The position numbers and the translations under genes were made by a program. Below are positions 41,966 through 50,807 of a stretch of 64,000 nt of DNA, one piece after another. The first letter of the stretch is position 1, and each line of letters opens with the position of its first letter. The notes under the pieces are model-generated. The model was not told where the DNA came from. It saw only the letters and a list, made by a program, of their open reading frames with translations, and did no database searches. The stretch comes from Candidatus Aalborgicola defluviihabitans (GTDB lineage: Bacteria; Pseudomonadota; Gammaproteobacteria; Burkholderiales; Burkholderiaceae_C), in NCBI GenBank assembly GCA_016705575.1, contig JADIXX010000006.1, positions 186,001 to 250,000 on the forward strand, given 5' to 3'.

Positions 41966-42300
41966 AATTTACTCCTGTTGCTGCAATGATAGAACCAAAA
42001 ATCACCCCGACATGTGAACTGAGGCCTGATTCCCAGTCTCATTGACAACACCTTGATCTGTCGCACCAGGTCACCCAAGCCCAACGGGAGTTGCAACGCG
42101 CGCCCAACATCGAACTGCGCCAAGTCACGTAAGACGAGACTGCTCCCCAGCCAATCCCAGCCTTTGCAATGGGTGCCGCGGATTGACTCCGCTAGTTCCG
42201 CCCTCAGCGCAGAAGGTAGCTGCCATTTTAAGGAGGCATACTCGTATAAGCGCTAAACCGGGTGCTCCCCACCACACCTTTCTTTTCCACCGGAGATTTC
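41966..42300. other. Intergenic stretch with no supportable gene
   Basis: 335 bases. The plus strand has a 28-codon open stretch ending at a TAA near 42132 (reading LDLSHQVTQAQRELQRAP), which looks gene-like in composition but has no start or recognisable family; it could be a gene remnant. The thioesterase leader with GGAG ends the region. Confidence 0.35.
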
Positions 42301-42774
42301 ATGAAAGCCTTTCAAGACTATTACCCTGACAATGTGTCGCACTGCTACGGCTGTGGCCAGCACAATGCACATGGTCATCAGATCAAGACGTACTGGGAAG
42401 GCGAAGAGACGGTCACCCGTTACAAGCCCGAGCCCTACCACACGTCGGTACCCGGCTATGCGTATGGTGGCCTGATTGCATCGCTGATTGATTGCCACAG
42501 CACCGGTACCGCCGCTGCAGCCATGTACCGGACCGATGGGCGCGAGATGGATACGCTGCCGCCGTTTCGCTTTGTCACTGGTTCGCTCCACGTGGACTTT
42601 CTGAAACCAACGCCTTTGACTGACCAGATCGAGATTCGTGGTCGCGTCAAGGAAATCAAGGGCCGCAAGGTGATTGTTGAGACCACTGTCATTGTGAATG
42701 GCATAGTCACTGCACGCGGCGAAGTGGTGGCCGTGCAGATGCCAGACAGTTTTGGTGTCACCTTGCCAGCCTGA
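42301..42774 (+). CDS. PaaI-type hotdog-fold thioesterase
   Basis: A 157-aa hotdog-fold protein likely to hydrolyse acyl-CoA thioesters. Shows SHCYGCGQHNAHGHQIKTYW at the start, the helix region GYAYGGLIASLIDCHSTGT (with the catalytic-type Asp/His), and HVDFLKPTPLTDQIEIRGRV. GGAGATTTC precedes ATG 42301. The N-terminal CxxCGxxNxxG segment is typical of a subgroup of single-domain thioesterases. Substrate unknown. Confidence 0.85.
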   Translation: MKAFQDYYPDNVSHCYGCGQHNAHGHQIKTYWEGEETVTRYKPEPYHTSVPGYAYGGLIASLIDCHSTGTAAAAMYRTDGREMDTLPPFRFVTGSLHVDFLKPTPLTDQIEIRGRVKEIKGRKVIVETTVIVNGIVTARGEVVAVQMPDSFGVTLPA

Positions 42775-42785
42775 ATGGGGCAGCG

Positions 42786-43964
42786 TCAAATCTGGCGGGC
42801 GGGCTTCATGACCACAAATGCCACCATCGCCAACAAAGACAACAACGCTGCCAGGCCAAAGGCCAATGCGGGTGACAGTGCCCACAGCGCGCCGGCCAGC
42901 AGCGAGGCAGGCACATACAGCAGACCGGTCACAAAGTTGTAGACGCCCATTGCGGTAGCACGGCGGTCTTGCTCCAGGTCGGCAATGAATGCCTTGCTCT
43001 GCGAATCTTCGATGGCGTAAAAGAATCCGTAAAAGGCAAATGCCACCACCATCTCCCAACGTGTGCTGGCAAAGACCAGCCCCAGGCAGATGGAGCCATA
43101 CAAGGCGTAGCCCAGCATCACCACATGGCCGCGGCCCACGGCATCGCCCAGCTTGCCCGCCATCGGCGCCACCAGCACGCAGGTAATGTTGAACAGGGCA
43201 TACAGCAGCACGATTTGCGCAGCGCTAAAACCCACGTCGTGGGCCTTGAGCAACAGAAAGCCCAGGCTGAAATACGCCAAGGCAAACACACCCGCCGGAA
43301 CCAGGAAACGCTTGAAAGCCGGGGCTAGCAGGCGCCAGTTGTCCTTGACGCCTTCGTGTGCGCGGCTGACCGCCGGTTGCTCTGGAACCCGCATCAGCAC
43401 CAGCAGACTCAGCACCGCCGGCACAAAAGCCACCCAAAACAAGATTCGGTAGGTGCCAGGCGACTCACCCAACCAGGACAAAAACCCGTAGGCCAGCAAG
43501 GGGCCTAATACCGCACCCGACTTGTCCAGCGCCTTGTGCACACCAAAGGCGTAGCCCCGCGACTCTTTTGGAGCAATGGCCGACAGCCAGGCGTCACGCG
43601 GCGGCCCGCGAAAGCCCTTACCCAAGCGCTCGATCACGCGAAACAAGCTCATGCCCAACACCGTGTTGCTAACCAGCAATATCAACTTGGCCAGCGTGGA
43701 AAAGCCATACCCTGCCACGGCAAACACCTTGCGCTTGCCGCCCCGGTCCGACAACCACCCGGCCAGGTAGTTCAGCGAAGATGCGGAAAAATCCGCCAGC
43801 CCCTCAATCAAGCCCAAGAGCGAGGCCGATGCCCCCGCCACCGTGGTGAAAAAGATGGCGAACACCGAGAAGATCATTTCCGAACTCAGGTCGGTCAAAA
43901 AACTGACGATACCGAGTTTGATGATGTCCGGGTGCAGTCGTTCTTTGGGAAGGTTGGATGCCAT
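42786..43964 (-). CDS. Major facilitator superfamily transporter
   Basis: A 392-aa, 12-TM MFS protein. The loop 2-3 motif LAGWLSDRGGKRKVFAVAGY and ERLGKGFRGPPRDAW are visible. It starts LGIVSFLTDLSSEMIFSVFA, characteristic of a subgroup with no settled substrate. Coupled to the zinc-ribbon gene upstream by a TGATG overlap. Confidence 0.9.
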   Translation of the reverse strand: MASNLPKERLHPDIIKLGIVSFLTDLSSEMIFSVFAIFFTTVAGASASLLGLIEGLADFSASSLNYLAGWLSDRGGKRKVFAVAGYGFSTLAKLILLVSNTVLGMSLFRVIERLGKGFRGPPRDAWLSAIAPKESRGYAFGVHKALDKSGAVLGPLLAYGFLSWLGESPGTYRILFWVAFVPAVLSLLVLMRVPEQPAVSRAHEGVKDNWRLLAPAFKRFLVPAGVFALAYFSLGFLLLKAHDVGFSAAQIVLLYALFNITCVLVAPMAGKLGDAVGRGHVVMLGYALYGSICLGLVFASTRWEMVVAFAFYGFFYAIEDSQSKAFIADLEQDRRATAMGVYNFVTGLLYVPASLLAGALWALSPALAFGLAALLSLLAMVAFVVMKPARQI

Positions 43965-44200
43965 CAGCCCCCGTCTCCCCGGCGTCGCTCCTTTTGTTGC
44001 TCCAGTTCTTCTGCCTGGCGTGCCAGTTCCTGTCGCGTGCGGGCGTTGCGTTCCTCGTCCTGTGCAATACGGGCACGTTCGGCTTCTGTCAGACGCATGG
44101 CCTCCGGCAAAGGCACACTGCAGGACTCACAGGTTGGCAGCCGCCGATTGAATACCGTGAAACCACAGGCCGGACAGCGAAATCGTGGGTTGGGTGTCAT
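43964..44200 (-). CDS. Small zinc-ribbon protein
   Basis: A 78-aa protein with a four-cysteine zinc ribbon (FRCPACGF and PTCESCSV) and a charged, helical C-terminus rich in Glu/Arg/Gln (EERNARTRQELARQAEELEQ). ATG 44198-44200 is used; the upstream open frame lacks conserved features. Its TGA overlaps the MFS start by one base. Role unknown. Confidence 0.75.
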   Translation of the reverse strand: MTPNPRFRCPACGFTVFNRRLPTCESCSVPLPEAMRLTEAERARIAQDEERNARTRQELARQAEELEQQKERRRGDGG

Positions 44201-44238
44201 GATCACGAATTGTCGGCGAATACACGGCAAAAAGTGTT

Positions 44239-45609
44239 GTGTCGAGCCCGCTAGACAGGTTGCTCCAGCAAAATGGACCCAGACCAAGTATCCTTGACTC
44301 TGTAGCGATCAAATATCAAAATATGGGGACCGTCCTCGACGGCCGGGGGCGGGAGCAACTAAGATTGACCGAAGTACTTGAAACCGACCAAGGGGCGCAG
44401 CTCTGGCCGTTTTTCATTGAAAGACAGCCGATTGTTGACGCCGAAAAGACGATTGTCGGCTACGAGCTCTTCAACCGTTCTCAAGCTGATCAAGTGCATT
44501 CACTGGCCAGCGACGTGTCCATGGTGCTGCATTCTCTGGTGCAAAGTGGCAAAACCATTGCCGACCGTCGCTCGGACCTCTTTATTAACACCACGCATGA
44601 AGGGCTTTCCGGCTCGCACTGGGACTTCCTTTCGACCAAGCGCACAGTGATCGAGGTGCCACCGGTCCAGAATCACGACGCCGAGACAATCCAGGCGTTG
44701 CAACCGGTGCTGTTCGCATTGCGCAAGCGTGGCTTTCGCTTGGCCTTTCATTACACCGTGGTGGCGCCCCAGTACAAGGCCTGGCACGCATTGGCGGACT
44801 TTGTCAAAGTGGATTGCAGCGCCGTTGCAGCGTCCAAGCTAAAGCCGCTGGTCAATGCCATTCACACCCGTACCGGCGCCTTGTCAGTTGCAGAGAAGGT
44901 CGAAAGCACGGCCCAGTTTGAGGCATTGCGTGAAATCGGCTTCCTGTTTTTCCAGGGGTACTGGTTTTCAAAACCGGAACTGGTGCAGACCAAGGTGCTC
45001 AACCCCAGTCAGGTGAGTGCACTGCAGCTCTGCGACTTGTTGCACGATGATCCAACGATCGAAGACGTCGAGACGGCCATCAAGAAGGACATTGCCTTGG
45101 GCTTCAACCTGCTGCGTATCATCAATTCATCCGCCTTTGGTAGCGAACAAAAAGTTGCCTCCATCGGGCAAGCCGTAGCTCTCTTGGGCCTGGAAAAGCT
45201 TCAAAAGTGGGCGGCCATGCTGATCAGCGCCAAGCTTGGTGGGCGCCCTACCGCGGTCGGTACCGCCGCCGTGGTGCGCGCACGGATGATGGAGCTGCTG
45301 GCCAAGGACCTGCTTGCACCTGATGAGCGGGAGCCTGCGTTCCTGATTGGTCTGTTTTCCCTGCTGGACCGGTTGCTAGGCTGTTCCATGCAAGAAGCAT
45401 TGGCACTGGTGTCCGTGAATGACGTCGTGACAGATGCGCTGTTGACAGGAGAGGGCCCGTTCACCAACCTGTTGAACATGACCATTGCCTGTGAAGGCGA
45501 CGATGGAGACGCGTTTGCCCTGGCAGCCTCTCAGCTACAGCTCTCCTACCGGCAGATCAATATTGCGCAGATGGAAGCGCTGATTTGGGCGGATCAAACC
45601 CAGGCTTAG
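44239..45609 (+). CDS. EAL-HDOD domain signalling protein
   Basis: A 456-aa protein: an N-terminal degenerate EAL domain (FFIERQPIVDAEKTIVGYEL, ~55-250) and a C-terminal HDOD domain (ALGFNLLRIINSSAFGSEQK; QAVALLGLEKLQKWAAMLI). The EAL catalytic acidic residues are not intact (YELF in place of EALVRW), so it probably senses or scaffolds rather than degrades cyclic di-GMP. Start uncertain: GTG 44239 as given, or ATG 44323. The 3' end overlaps the convergent tetR gene by 53 bases. Confidence 0.82.
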   Translation: MSSPLDRLLQQNGPRPSILDSVAIKYQNMGTVLDGRGREQLRLTEVLETDQGAQLWPFFIERQPIVDAEKTIVGYELFNRSQADQVHSLASDVSMVLHSLVQSGKTIADRRSDLFINTTHEGLSGSHWDFLSTKRTVIEVPPVQNHDAETIQALQPVLFALRKRGFRLAFHYTVVAPQYKAWHALADFVKVDCSAVAASKLKPLVNAIHTRTGALSVAEKVESTAQFEALREIGFLFFQGYWFSKPELVQTKVLNPSQVSALQLCDLLHDDPTIEDVETAIKKDIALGFNLLRIINSSAFGSEQKVASIGQAVALLGLEKLQKWAAMLISAKLGGRPTAVGTAAVVRARMMELLAKDLLAPDEREPAFLIGLFSLLDRLLGCSMQEALALVSVNDVVTDALLTGEGPFTNLLNMTIACEGDDGDAFALAASQLQLSYRQINIAQMEALIWADQTQA

Positions 45610-46222
45610 CCGCTCCCAGACCCATCAGGTAGGTATTGAGTGCCTGCATGCCAACGACTTCCAGATCAAACGCCAGCGGATCCAGCAACCAGTTGTGCGC
45701 CAATCCGTCAAGCAGCGCATGCAAACCCACGCCTGCCTGGGCAACCGGGGTGGCATGCCCCAGTTGACCTGCTGCAACGGCAAGCGCCAGCAGGCGCTCC
45801 AGATTGGCCACGAACCCTGCCCGCTCCGTCAGATGCCGGTCACGCCCGGCCTGTAGTTCGTCCACATATTCCACCTTGTGTGAGGCAATTTCGAACACGC
45901 GTCGCACCCGCGGATCGTGCACCGTCTGGTGAAAGGCACTGGCCACAATCTTGCGCAAACGTGCCAGTGCGTCGGCGCAATCCACCAGTGATTCACTGGT
46001 CAGACTGGATGTCATGGGCAACGTGACCCGCTGCATCATGCCGTGGAACACATCGACTTTGTTCTGAAAGTGCCAATAAATGGCGCCGCGCGTGAGACCG
46101 GCCTCTTGCGCAATCTCCTGCAGGGAGGTTCGCGACACGCCCCGGCGCTGGAAAACGCGTTCTGCCGCATCCAGAATCTGGTCGCGAGTGATCAGTGCGT
46201 CTTCTTTGGTACGGCGGGCCAT
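45557..46222 (-). CDS. TetR/AcrR-family repressor of the efflux operon
   Basis: A 221-aa regulator. The N-terminal HTH reads ILDAAERVFQRRGVSRTSLQ and IAQEAGLTRGAIYWHFQNKV, very close to AcrR/TtgR-type efflux repressors; the C-terminal domain binds ligands. It is divergent from acrAB-oprM with a palindromic operator between. Its 3' end overlaps the EAL-HDOD gene tail to tail. Confidence 0.93.
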   Translation of the reverse strand: MARRTKEDALITRDQILDAAERVFQRRGVSRTSLQEIAQEAGLTRGAIYWHFQNKVDVFHGMMQRVTLPMTSSLTSESLVDCADALARLRKIVASAFHQTVHDPRVRRVFEIASHKVEYVDELQAGRDRHLTERAGFVANLERLLALAVAAGQLGHATPVAQAGVGLHALLDGLAHNWLLDPLAFDLEVVGMQALNTYLMGLGAAKPGFDPPKSALPSAQY

Positions 46223-46248
46223 TTTCCATTCGTCTTTTCAAAAATTGG

Positions 46249-46276
46249 TATACATACATTCAACAACGTATGTATA
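46249..46276. promoter_or_regulatory. TetR operator overlapping the efflux -10 box
   Basis: Inverted repeat TATACATAC (46249-46257), 10-base spacer, GTATGTATA (46268-46276), very like the E. coli AcrR site. A TATAAT at 46273-46278, pointing to acrA, overlaps the right half-site, so binding would block transcription. Confidence 0.75.
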
Positions 46277-46391
46277 ATAAACCAAAATTCGCCATGGCCA
46301 GCAGTATTTGTTGTGCTCATCTAGACTGACGCAACCAAGCCAGTCCCGTATGGCGCCCCGGTTTCCCCTATCTTTGTCAAAAGGATTTTCC

Positions 46392-47636
46392 ATGTCCTCG
46401 TCATGCACTGTTGCTGATTCCAAACGCCGTACCGGCGCCATATACCCTGCCCTGTTGGCGTTATTGCCCATTGCGGCCATTTTGGCCGCCTGCGGCGCCA
46501 AAGATGGTGCACCCGCTGCCGGTGGCGCCGGCGGCCCGCCTCCCGCCACGGTTGGTGTTGTCACCATGGCCAACGAAGTCGTCGCCCTGCAAACCGAGCT
46601 ACCGGGGCGCGTCAGCGCCGTGCGCGTGGCACAGGTGCGTGCGCGCGTTAACGGCGTCGTACAGAAACGTCTGTTCCGCGAGGGCAGCGAGGTCAAGGCA
46701 GGCCAGTTGCTTTACCAGATCGACTCTTCACCCTACAAAGCCGCTTTCGACAGCGCCCAGGCCACCATGGCCCGTGCCCAAGCCAATCTGGCCCAGGCCA
46801 GTGCGCAGGTAGAGCGCAACAAACCACTGGTAGAAGCCAATGCCGTCAGTAAACAGGAATTCACCACCCTGGTAACGGCGCAAAAGCAGGCCGAAGCCGA
46901 TGTGGCCGCTGGCAAGGCCGCCGTGCAAACAGCCCAGATCAACCTGGACTATGCCGCGGTGACCGCCCCCATCTCCGGCCGCATCGGCCAGGCCTTGGTG
47001 ACCGAGGGCGCGTTAGTGACTGCCGCCGAAGCCACGCAATTGGCCGTGATCCAGCAAACCGGCACGATGTACGTGAATTTCACCCAGAGCAGCACTGACG
47101 TGCTGCTCCTGCGCAAGGCGATGGCGTCCAAACAATTGCGCAGCGCCGGTGACGGGTCTGTGGCCGTGCGTGTGGTACTGGAAGACGGTACCGAACTGCC
47201 CCAACCAGGCAAACTGTTGTTCACTGACCTGACGGTGGACCCCACCTCTGGCCAGGTCACACTGCGCGCCGAAGTGCCTAACCCGGACGGTTTGCTGCTG
47301 CCCGGCCAGTACGTGCGGGTGCGTTTGTCGCAGGCCGAACTGCCTTCGGGCATGCTGCTGCCCCAACAGGCTGTCACGCGCACCAACCAGGGTGACACGG
47401 TGTTGGTGGTGGGCGCAGATGGCAAGCCCGCACCACGCCCCATCAAGGTGGGCAATGCCCAGGGTAACCAGTGGGTCGTACTAGACGGACTCAAACCCGG
47501 TGAGCAAGTCATCGTTGACGGCTTCCAGAAAATGATGGTGCCCGGCGCACCAGTCAAGACCGTGCCGTGGAATGCCAGTGCCGCATCAGCACCGGGTGCA
47601 CCCGCATCGGCAGCCTCGGCTGCGGTCAGCAAATAA
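46392..47636 (+). CDS. acrA: RND efflux periplasmic adaptor lipoprotein (AcrA type)
   Basis: Membrane-fusion subunit linking the inner-membrane pump to the outer-membrane channel. 414 aa from ATG 46392 with AAAGGA upstream. Lipoprotein signal with lipobox LAAC. AcrA features: ELPGRVSAVRVAQVRARVNG, lipoyl halves around FREGSEVKAGQLLYQIDSSP and VTAPISGRIGQALVTEGALV, an alpha-hairpin between them, and PGQYVRVRLSQAE. First gene of the efflux operon. The symbol is by type, not proven orthology. Confidence 0.93.
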   Translation: MSSSCTVADSKRRTGAIYPALLALLPIAAILAACGAKDGAPAAGGAGGPPPATVGVVTMANEVVALQTELPGRVSAVRVAQVRARVNGVVQKRLFREGSEVKAGQLLYQIDSSPYKAAFDSAQATMARAQANLAQASAQVERNKPLVEANAVSKQEFTTLVTAQKQAEADVAAGKAAVQTAQINLDYAAVTAPISGRIGQALVTEGALVTAAEATQLAVIQQTGTMYVNFTQSSTDVLLLRKAMASKQLRSAGDGSVAVRVVLEDGTELPQPGKLLFTDLTVDPTSGQVTLRAEVPNPDGLLLPGQYVRVRLSQAELPSGMLLPQQAVTRTNQGDTVLVVGADGKPAPRPIKVGNAQGNQWVVLDGLKPGEQVIVDGFQKMMVPGAPVKTVPWNASAASAPGAPASAASAAVSK

Positions 47637-47648
47637 GGGGCACCGTAT

Positions 47649-50600
47649 ATGGCCCAGTTCTTTATCAACCGACCCATCTTTGCGTGGGTGATTGCCCTTT
47701 TCATTCTGGTTATGGGCGGCGTGGCCATCACGCAGTTGCCCATTTCACAGTACCCTCCGGTGGCGCCGCCATCTATCGTGATTTCTGCCGGCTACCCCGG
47801 TGCTTCTGCCCAGACGCTGGAGGACAGCGTACTGAGCGTGATCGAACGCGAGATGAACGGCTCGCCCGGCCTGATCTACATGGAGTCCGTGGCCCAGGCC
47901 AATGGCACAGGATCCATCACCGTGACCTTTGAGACGGGCACCAACCCGGACCTGGCGCAGGTTGATGTGCAAAACCGGCTCTCGCGCGCTGCACCACGCC
48001 TGCCAGCCGCCGTGAACCAGCAAGGGGTGCGCGTGGACAAAGCACGCTCCAACTTCCTGTTGTTCACCATGCTTTCCAGTGACAACCCGGACATCGACAT
48101 CGTGCAACTGGGTGACTTTGCCTCACGCAACATCCTGCCCGAAATCCAGCGCCTGCCCGGCATTGGACAAGCGCAGTTGTTCGGCACCGAGCGTGCCATG
48201 CGCATCTGGATCGATCCGGCCAAGCTCAACGGCTTCAACCTATCCGCGGCGGATGTGAACAACGCCATCCGCTCGCAAAACGCCCAGGTGTCCTCTGGCG
48301 CGATTGGTGACCTTCCCAACATCACAGGCCAGTCCATCTCTGCCACTGTGGTGGTCGATGGGCAGTTGAACAGCGTCGAGCAGTTTGGCAACGTGGTGTT
48401 ACGCGCCAATGCCGATGGTTCGTCCGTGCGCCTGAAAGACGTGGCCCGCATCGAACTGGGTGCCCAAGGCTATGCCACCTCGGCACGCCTTAATGGCAAA
48501 CCAGCCACCGGTATTGGCGTTCAGCTCTCGCCCAGCGGCAACGCCCTGGCGGCGGCCAAGGCAGTACGCAACCGCATGGCCGAGTTGCAGCCCTACTTCC
48601 CCAAGGGCGTGAGTTGGAGCATCCCATTTGACAGCTCGCGCTTCGTCAAAATTTCCATCACACAGGTGGCCGAGACCTTGGTTATTGCGGTGATCTTGGT
48701 GTTTTTGGTGATGTTCCTCTTCTTGCAGAACTTGCGCTACACCATCATCCCGACCATTGTGGTGCCTGTGGCGCTGCTGGGCACTTTTGCCACCCTGCTG
48801 GCACTGGGTTTTTCGATCAACGTGCTGACTATGTTTGGCATGGTGTTGGTGATCGGTATCGTGGTGGACGATGCCATCGTGGTGGTGGAAAACGTCGAGC
48901 GCATCATGAGCGAAGAAGGCCTGCCTCCGCTGGAGGCTACTCGCAAGGCCATGGGCCAGATTTCGGGCGCCATCATCGGCGTGACGGTGGTGCTAATTGC
49001 GGTGTTTGTGCCGCTGGCCTTCTTCAAGGGCTCTGTGGGCAATATCTACCGCCAATTCTCGGCTGTGATGGTGGCATCCATTGCCTTCTCGGCCTTCATG
49101 GCACTGTCGCTTACACCTGCGCTGTGCGCCACCCTGCTCAAACAGGTGGAGGCCGGTCACCACCATGCCAAGAGTGGTTTTTTTGGCTGGTTCAACCGTG
49201 GCTTCTCCAGCACGGCCAAAAACTACGAAAGCCTGGTGGCGCGCATCTTGCGCCGCGCAGCGCGCTACCTGCTGATTTACGGCGCCATCATTGCCGTGGT
49301 GGCAGTGGTGTACCTGCGTTTACCAGCGTCCTTCCTGCCCAATGAAGACCAAGGCACCATGCTGGTCAACGTGCAACTGCCCCCCGGGGCAACTCAAGAA
49401 CGTACTCTGAACGTGATGCAGCAGGTTGAAGGATTCCTCCTCAAACAACCCGAAGTGCAAAGCATGGTTGGCGTGCTGGGCTTCAGCTTCTCCGGCCAGG
49501 GGCAGAACGCCGCGCTGGCATTCGTGACGCTCAAGGATTGGTCCGAGCGTAAAGGCGAGACCCATTCTGCACAGGCGCTGGCTGGCCGTGCCTTTGGTGC
49601 AATGATGGGCATCCGTGACGCATTCGTCTTCCCCTTGAGCCCGCCACCCATTCCTGAATTGGGCTCAGCATCGGGCTTTACCTTCCGACTGCAGGACCGC
49701 GGTGGCAAGGGCCATGACGCACTGCTGGCCGCACGCAACCAGCTACTGGGCATGGCGTCCAAGAGCAAGGTGCTGTCCCAGGTACGCCCCGATGGCCTGG
49801 AAGATGCGCCACAGTTGCAGATTGACATTGATCGTGAAAAAGCCAGTGCCTTGTTGGTAAGTTTTGACTCCATCAACAGCACTATCTCCACCGCGCTGGG
49901 TTCGACCTACATCAACGATTTTCCTAACCAGGGGCGTCTCCAACGAGTAGTGGTGCAGGCCGACGCCACGGCCCGCATGCAGCCCCAGGACATTCTGCGT
50001 TTGACTGCGTCCAACGCCCGGGGTGTACCAGTGCCACTATCCAGCTTTGCCAGCACCCGCTGGATCAATGGTGCCATGCAAACGGTGCGCTACAACGGCT
50101 ACCCTGCCATGCGCATCGGTGGCAGCGCGGCAGCCGGCTACAGCACGGGCGATGCCATGACAGAGATGGAGAAGCTGGCTGCCCAGTTACCCGATGGCTT
50201 TGCCTTTGAGTGGACTGGCCAGTCCCGCGAAGAAAAACTCGCCGGCTCCCAAGCCATGGTGTTGTATGGTTTTGCGATTCTGGCGGTGTTCCTGTGCCTG
50301 GCGGCGCTGTACGAGAGCTGGTCCATCCCCATGGCCGTGATTTTGGTGGTGCCGCTGGGCGTATTGGGTGTGGTACTGGCAACGTTGATGCGCGGCTATG
50401 CCAACGACGTGTACTTCCAGGTTGGCCTAATCACCATCATTGGCTTGACGGCCAAGAACGCCATCTTGATCATTGAATTTGCCAAAGATCTGCAGGCCCA
50501 GGGCAAAACCGCAGTGGAAGCAGCCCTGGCCGCCGCACACATGCGCTTTCGCCCCATCCTGATGACCTCGATGGCCTTCATGCTGGGAGTGCTGCCATTG

Positions 50601-50807
50601 GCCATCGCTTCTGGCGCAGGCTCGGCCAGCCAGCGCGCCATTGGTACCGGCGTGATCGGTGGCAGCCTGTTGGGCACGGTGCTGGCGGTCTTCTTTGTAC
50701 CGATCTTTTTCGTGGTGGTGCGCGGCCTGTTCAAAGGCAGTGAACGCCAACACCAGTTTGAAATGGAACATGCCCACCAAGTCGGCATCGAGACCCACCA
50801 TGAATAA
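47649..50807 (+). CDS. acrB: RND multidrug efflux pump, HAE1 family (AcrB type)
   Basis: Proton-driven inner-membrane exporter, 1052 aa, full length. Starts MAQFFINRPIFAWVIALFIL. TM4 carries the proton-relay aspartates (GIVVDDAIVVVENVERI) and TM10 the lysine (GLTAKNAILIIEFAKDL); FRPILMTSMAFMLGVLPLAI is the duplicated signature. Large periplasmic loops as in hydrophobe/amphiphile pumps. It starts 12 bases after acrA. Confidence 0.96.
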   Translation: MAQFFINRPIFAWVIALFILVMGGVAITQLPISQYPPVAPPSIVISAGYPGASAQTLEDSVLSVIEREMNGSPGLIYMESVAQANGTGSITVTFETGTNPDLAQVDVQNRLSRAAPRLPAAVNQQGVRVDKARSNFLLFTMLSSDNPDIDIVQLGDFASRNILPEIQRLPGIGQAQLFGTERAMRIWIDPAKLNGFNLSAADVNNAIRSQNAQVSSGAIGDLPNITGQSISATVVVDGQLNSVEQFGNVVLRANADGSSVRLKDVARIELGAQGYATSARLNGKPATGIGVQLSPSGNALAAAKAVRNRMAELQPYFPKGVSWSIPFDSSRFVKISITQVAETLVIAVILVFLVMFLFLQNLRYTIIPTIVVPVALLGTFATLLALGFSINVLTMFGMVLVIGIVVDDAIVVVENVERIMSEEGLPPLEATRKAMGQISGAIIGVTVVLIAVFVPLAFFKGSVGNIYRQFSAVMVASIAFSAFMALSLTPALCATLLKQVEAGHHHAKSGFFGWFNRGFSSTAKNYESLVARILRRAARYLLIYGAIIAVVAVVYLRLPASFLPNEDQGTMLVNVQLPPGATQERTLNVMQQVEGFLLKQPEVQSMVGVLGFSFSGQGQNAALAFVTLKDWSERKGETHSAQALAGRAFGAMMGIRDAFVFPLSPPPIPELGSASGFTFRLQDRGGKGHDALLAARNQLLGMASKSKVLSQVRPDGLEDAPQLQIDIDREKASALLVSFDSINSTISTALGSTYINDFPNQGRLQRVVVQADATARMQPQDILRLTASNARGVPVPLSSFASTRWINGAMQTVRYNGYPAMRIGGSAAAGYSTGDAMTEMEKLAAQLPDGFAFEWTGQSREEKLAGSQAMVLYGFAILAVFLCLAALYESWSIPMAVILVVPLGVLGVVLATLMRGYANDVYFQVGLITIIGLTAKNAILIIEFAKDLQAQGKTAVEAALAAAHMRFRPILMTSMAFMLGVLPLAIASGAGSASQRAIGTGVIGGSLLGTVLAVFFVPIFFVVVRGLFKGSERQHQFEMEHAHQVGIETHHE

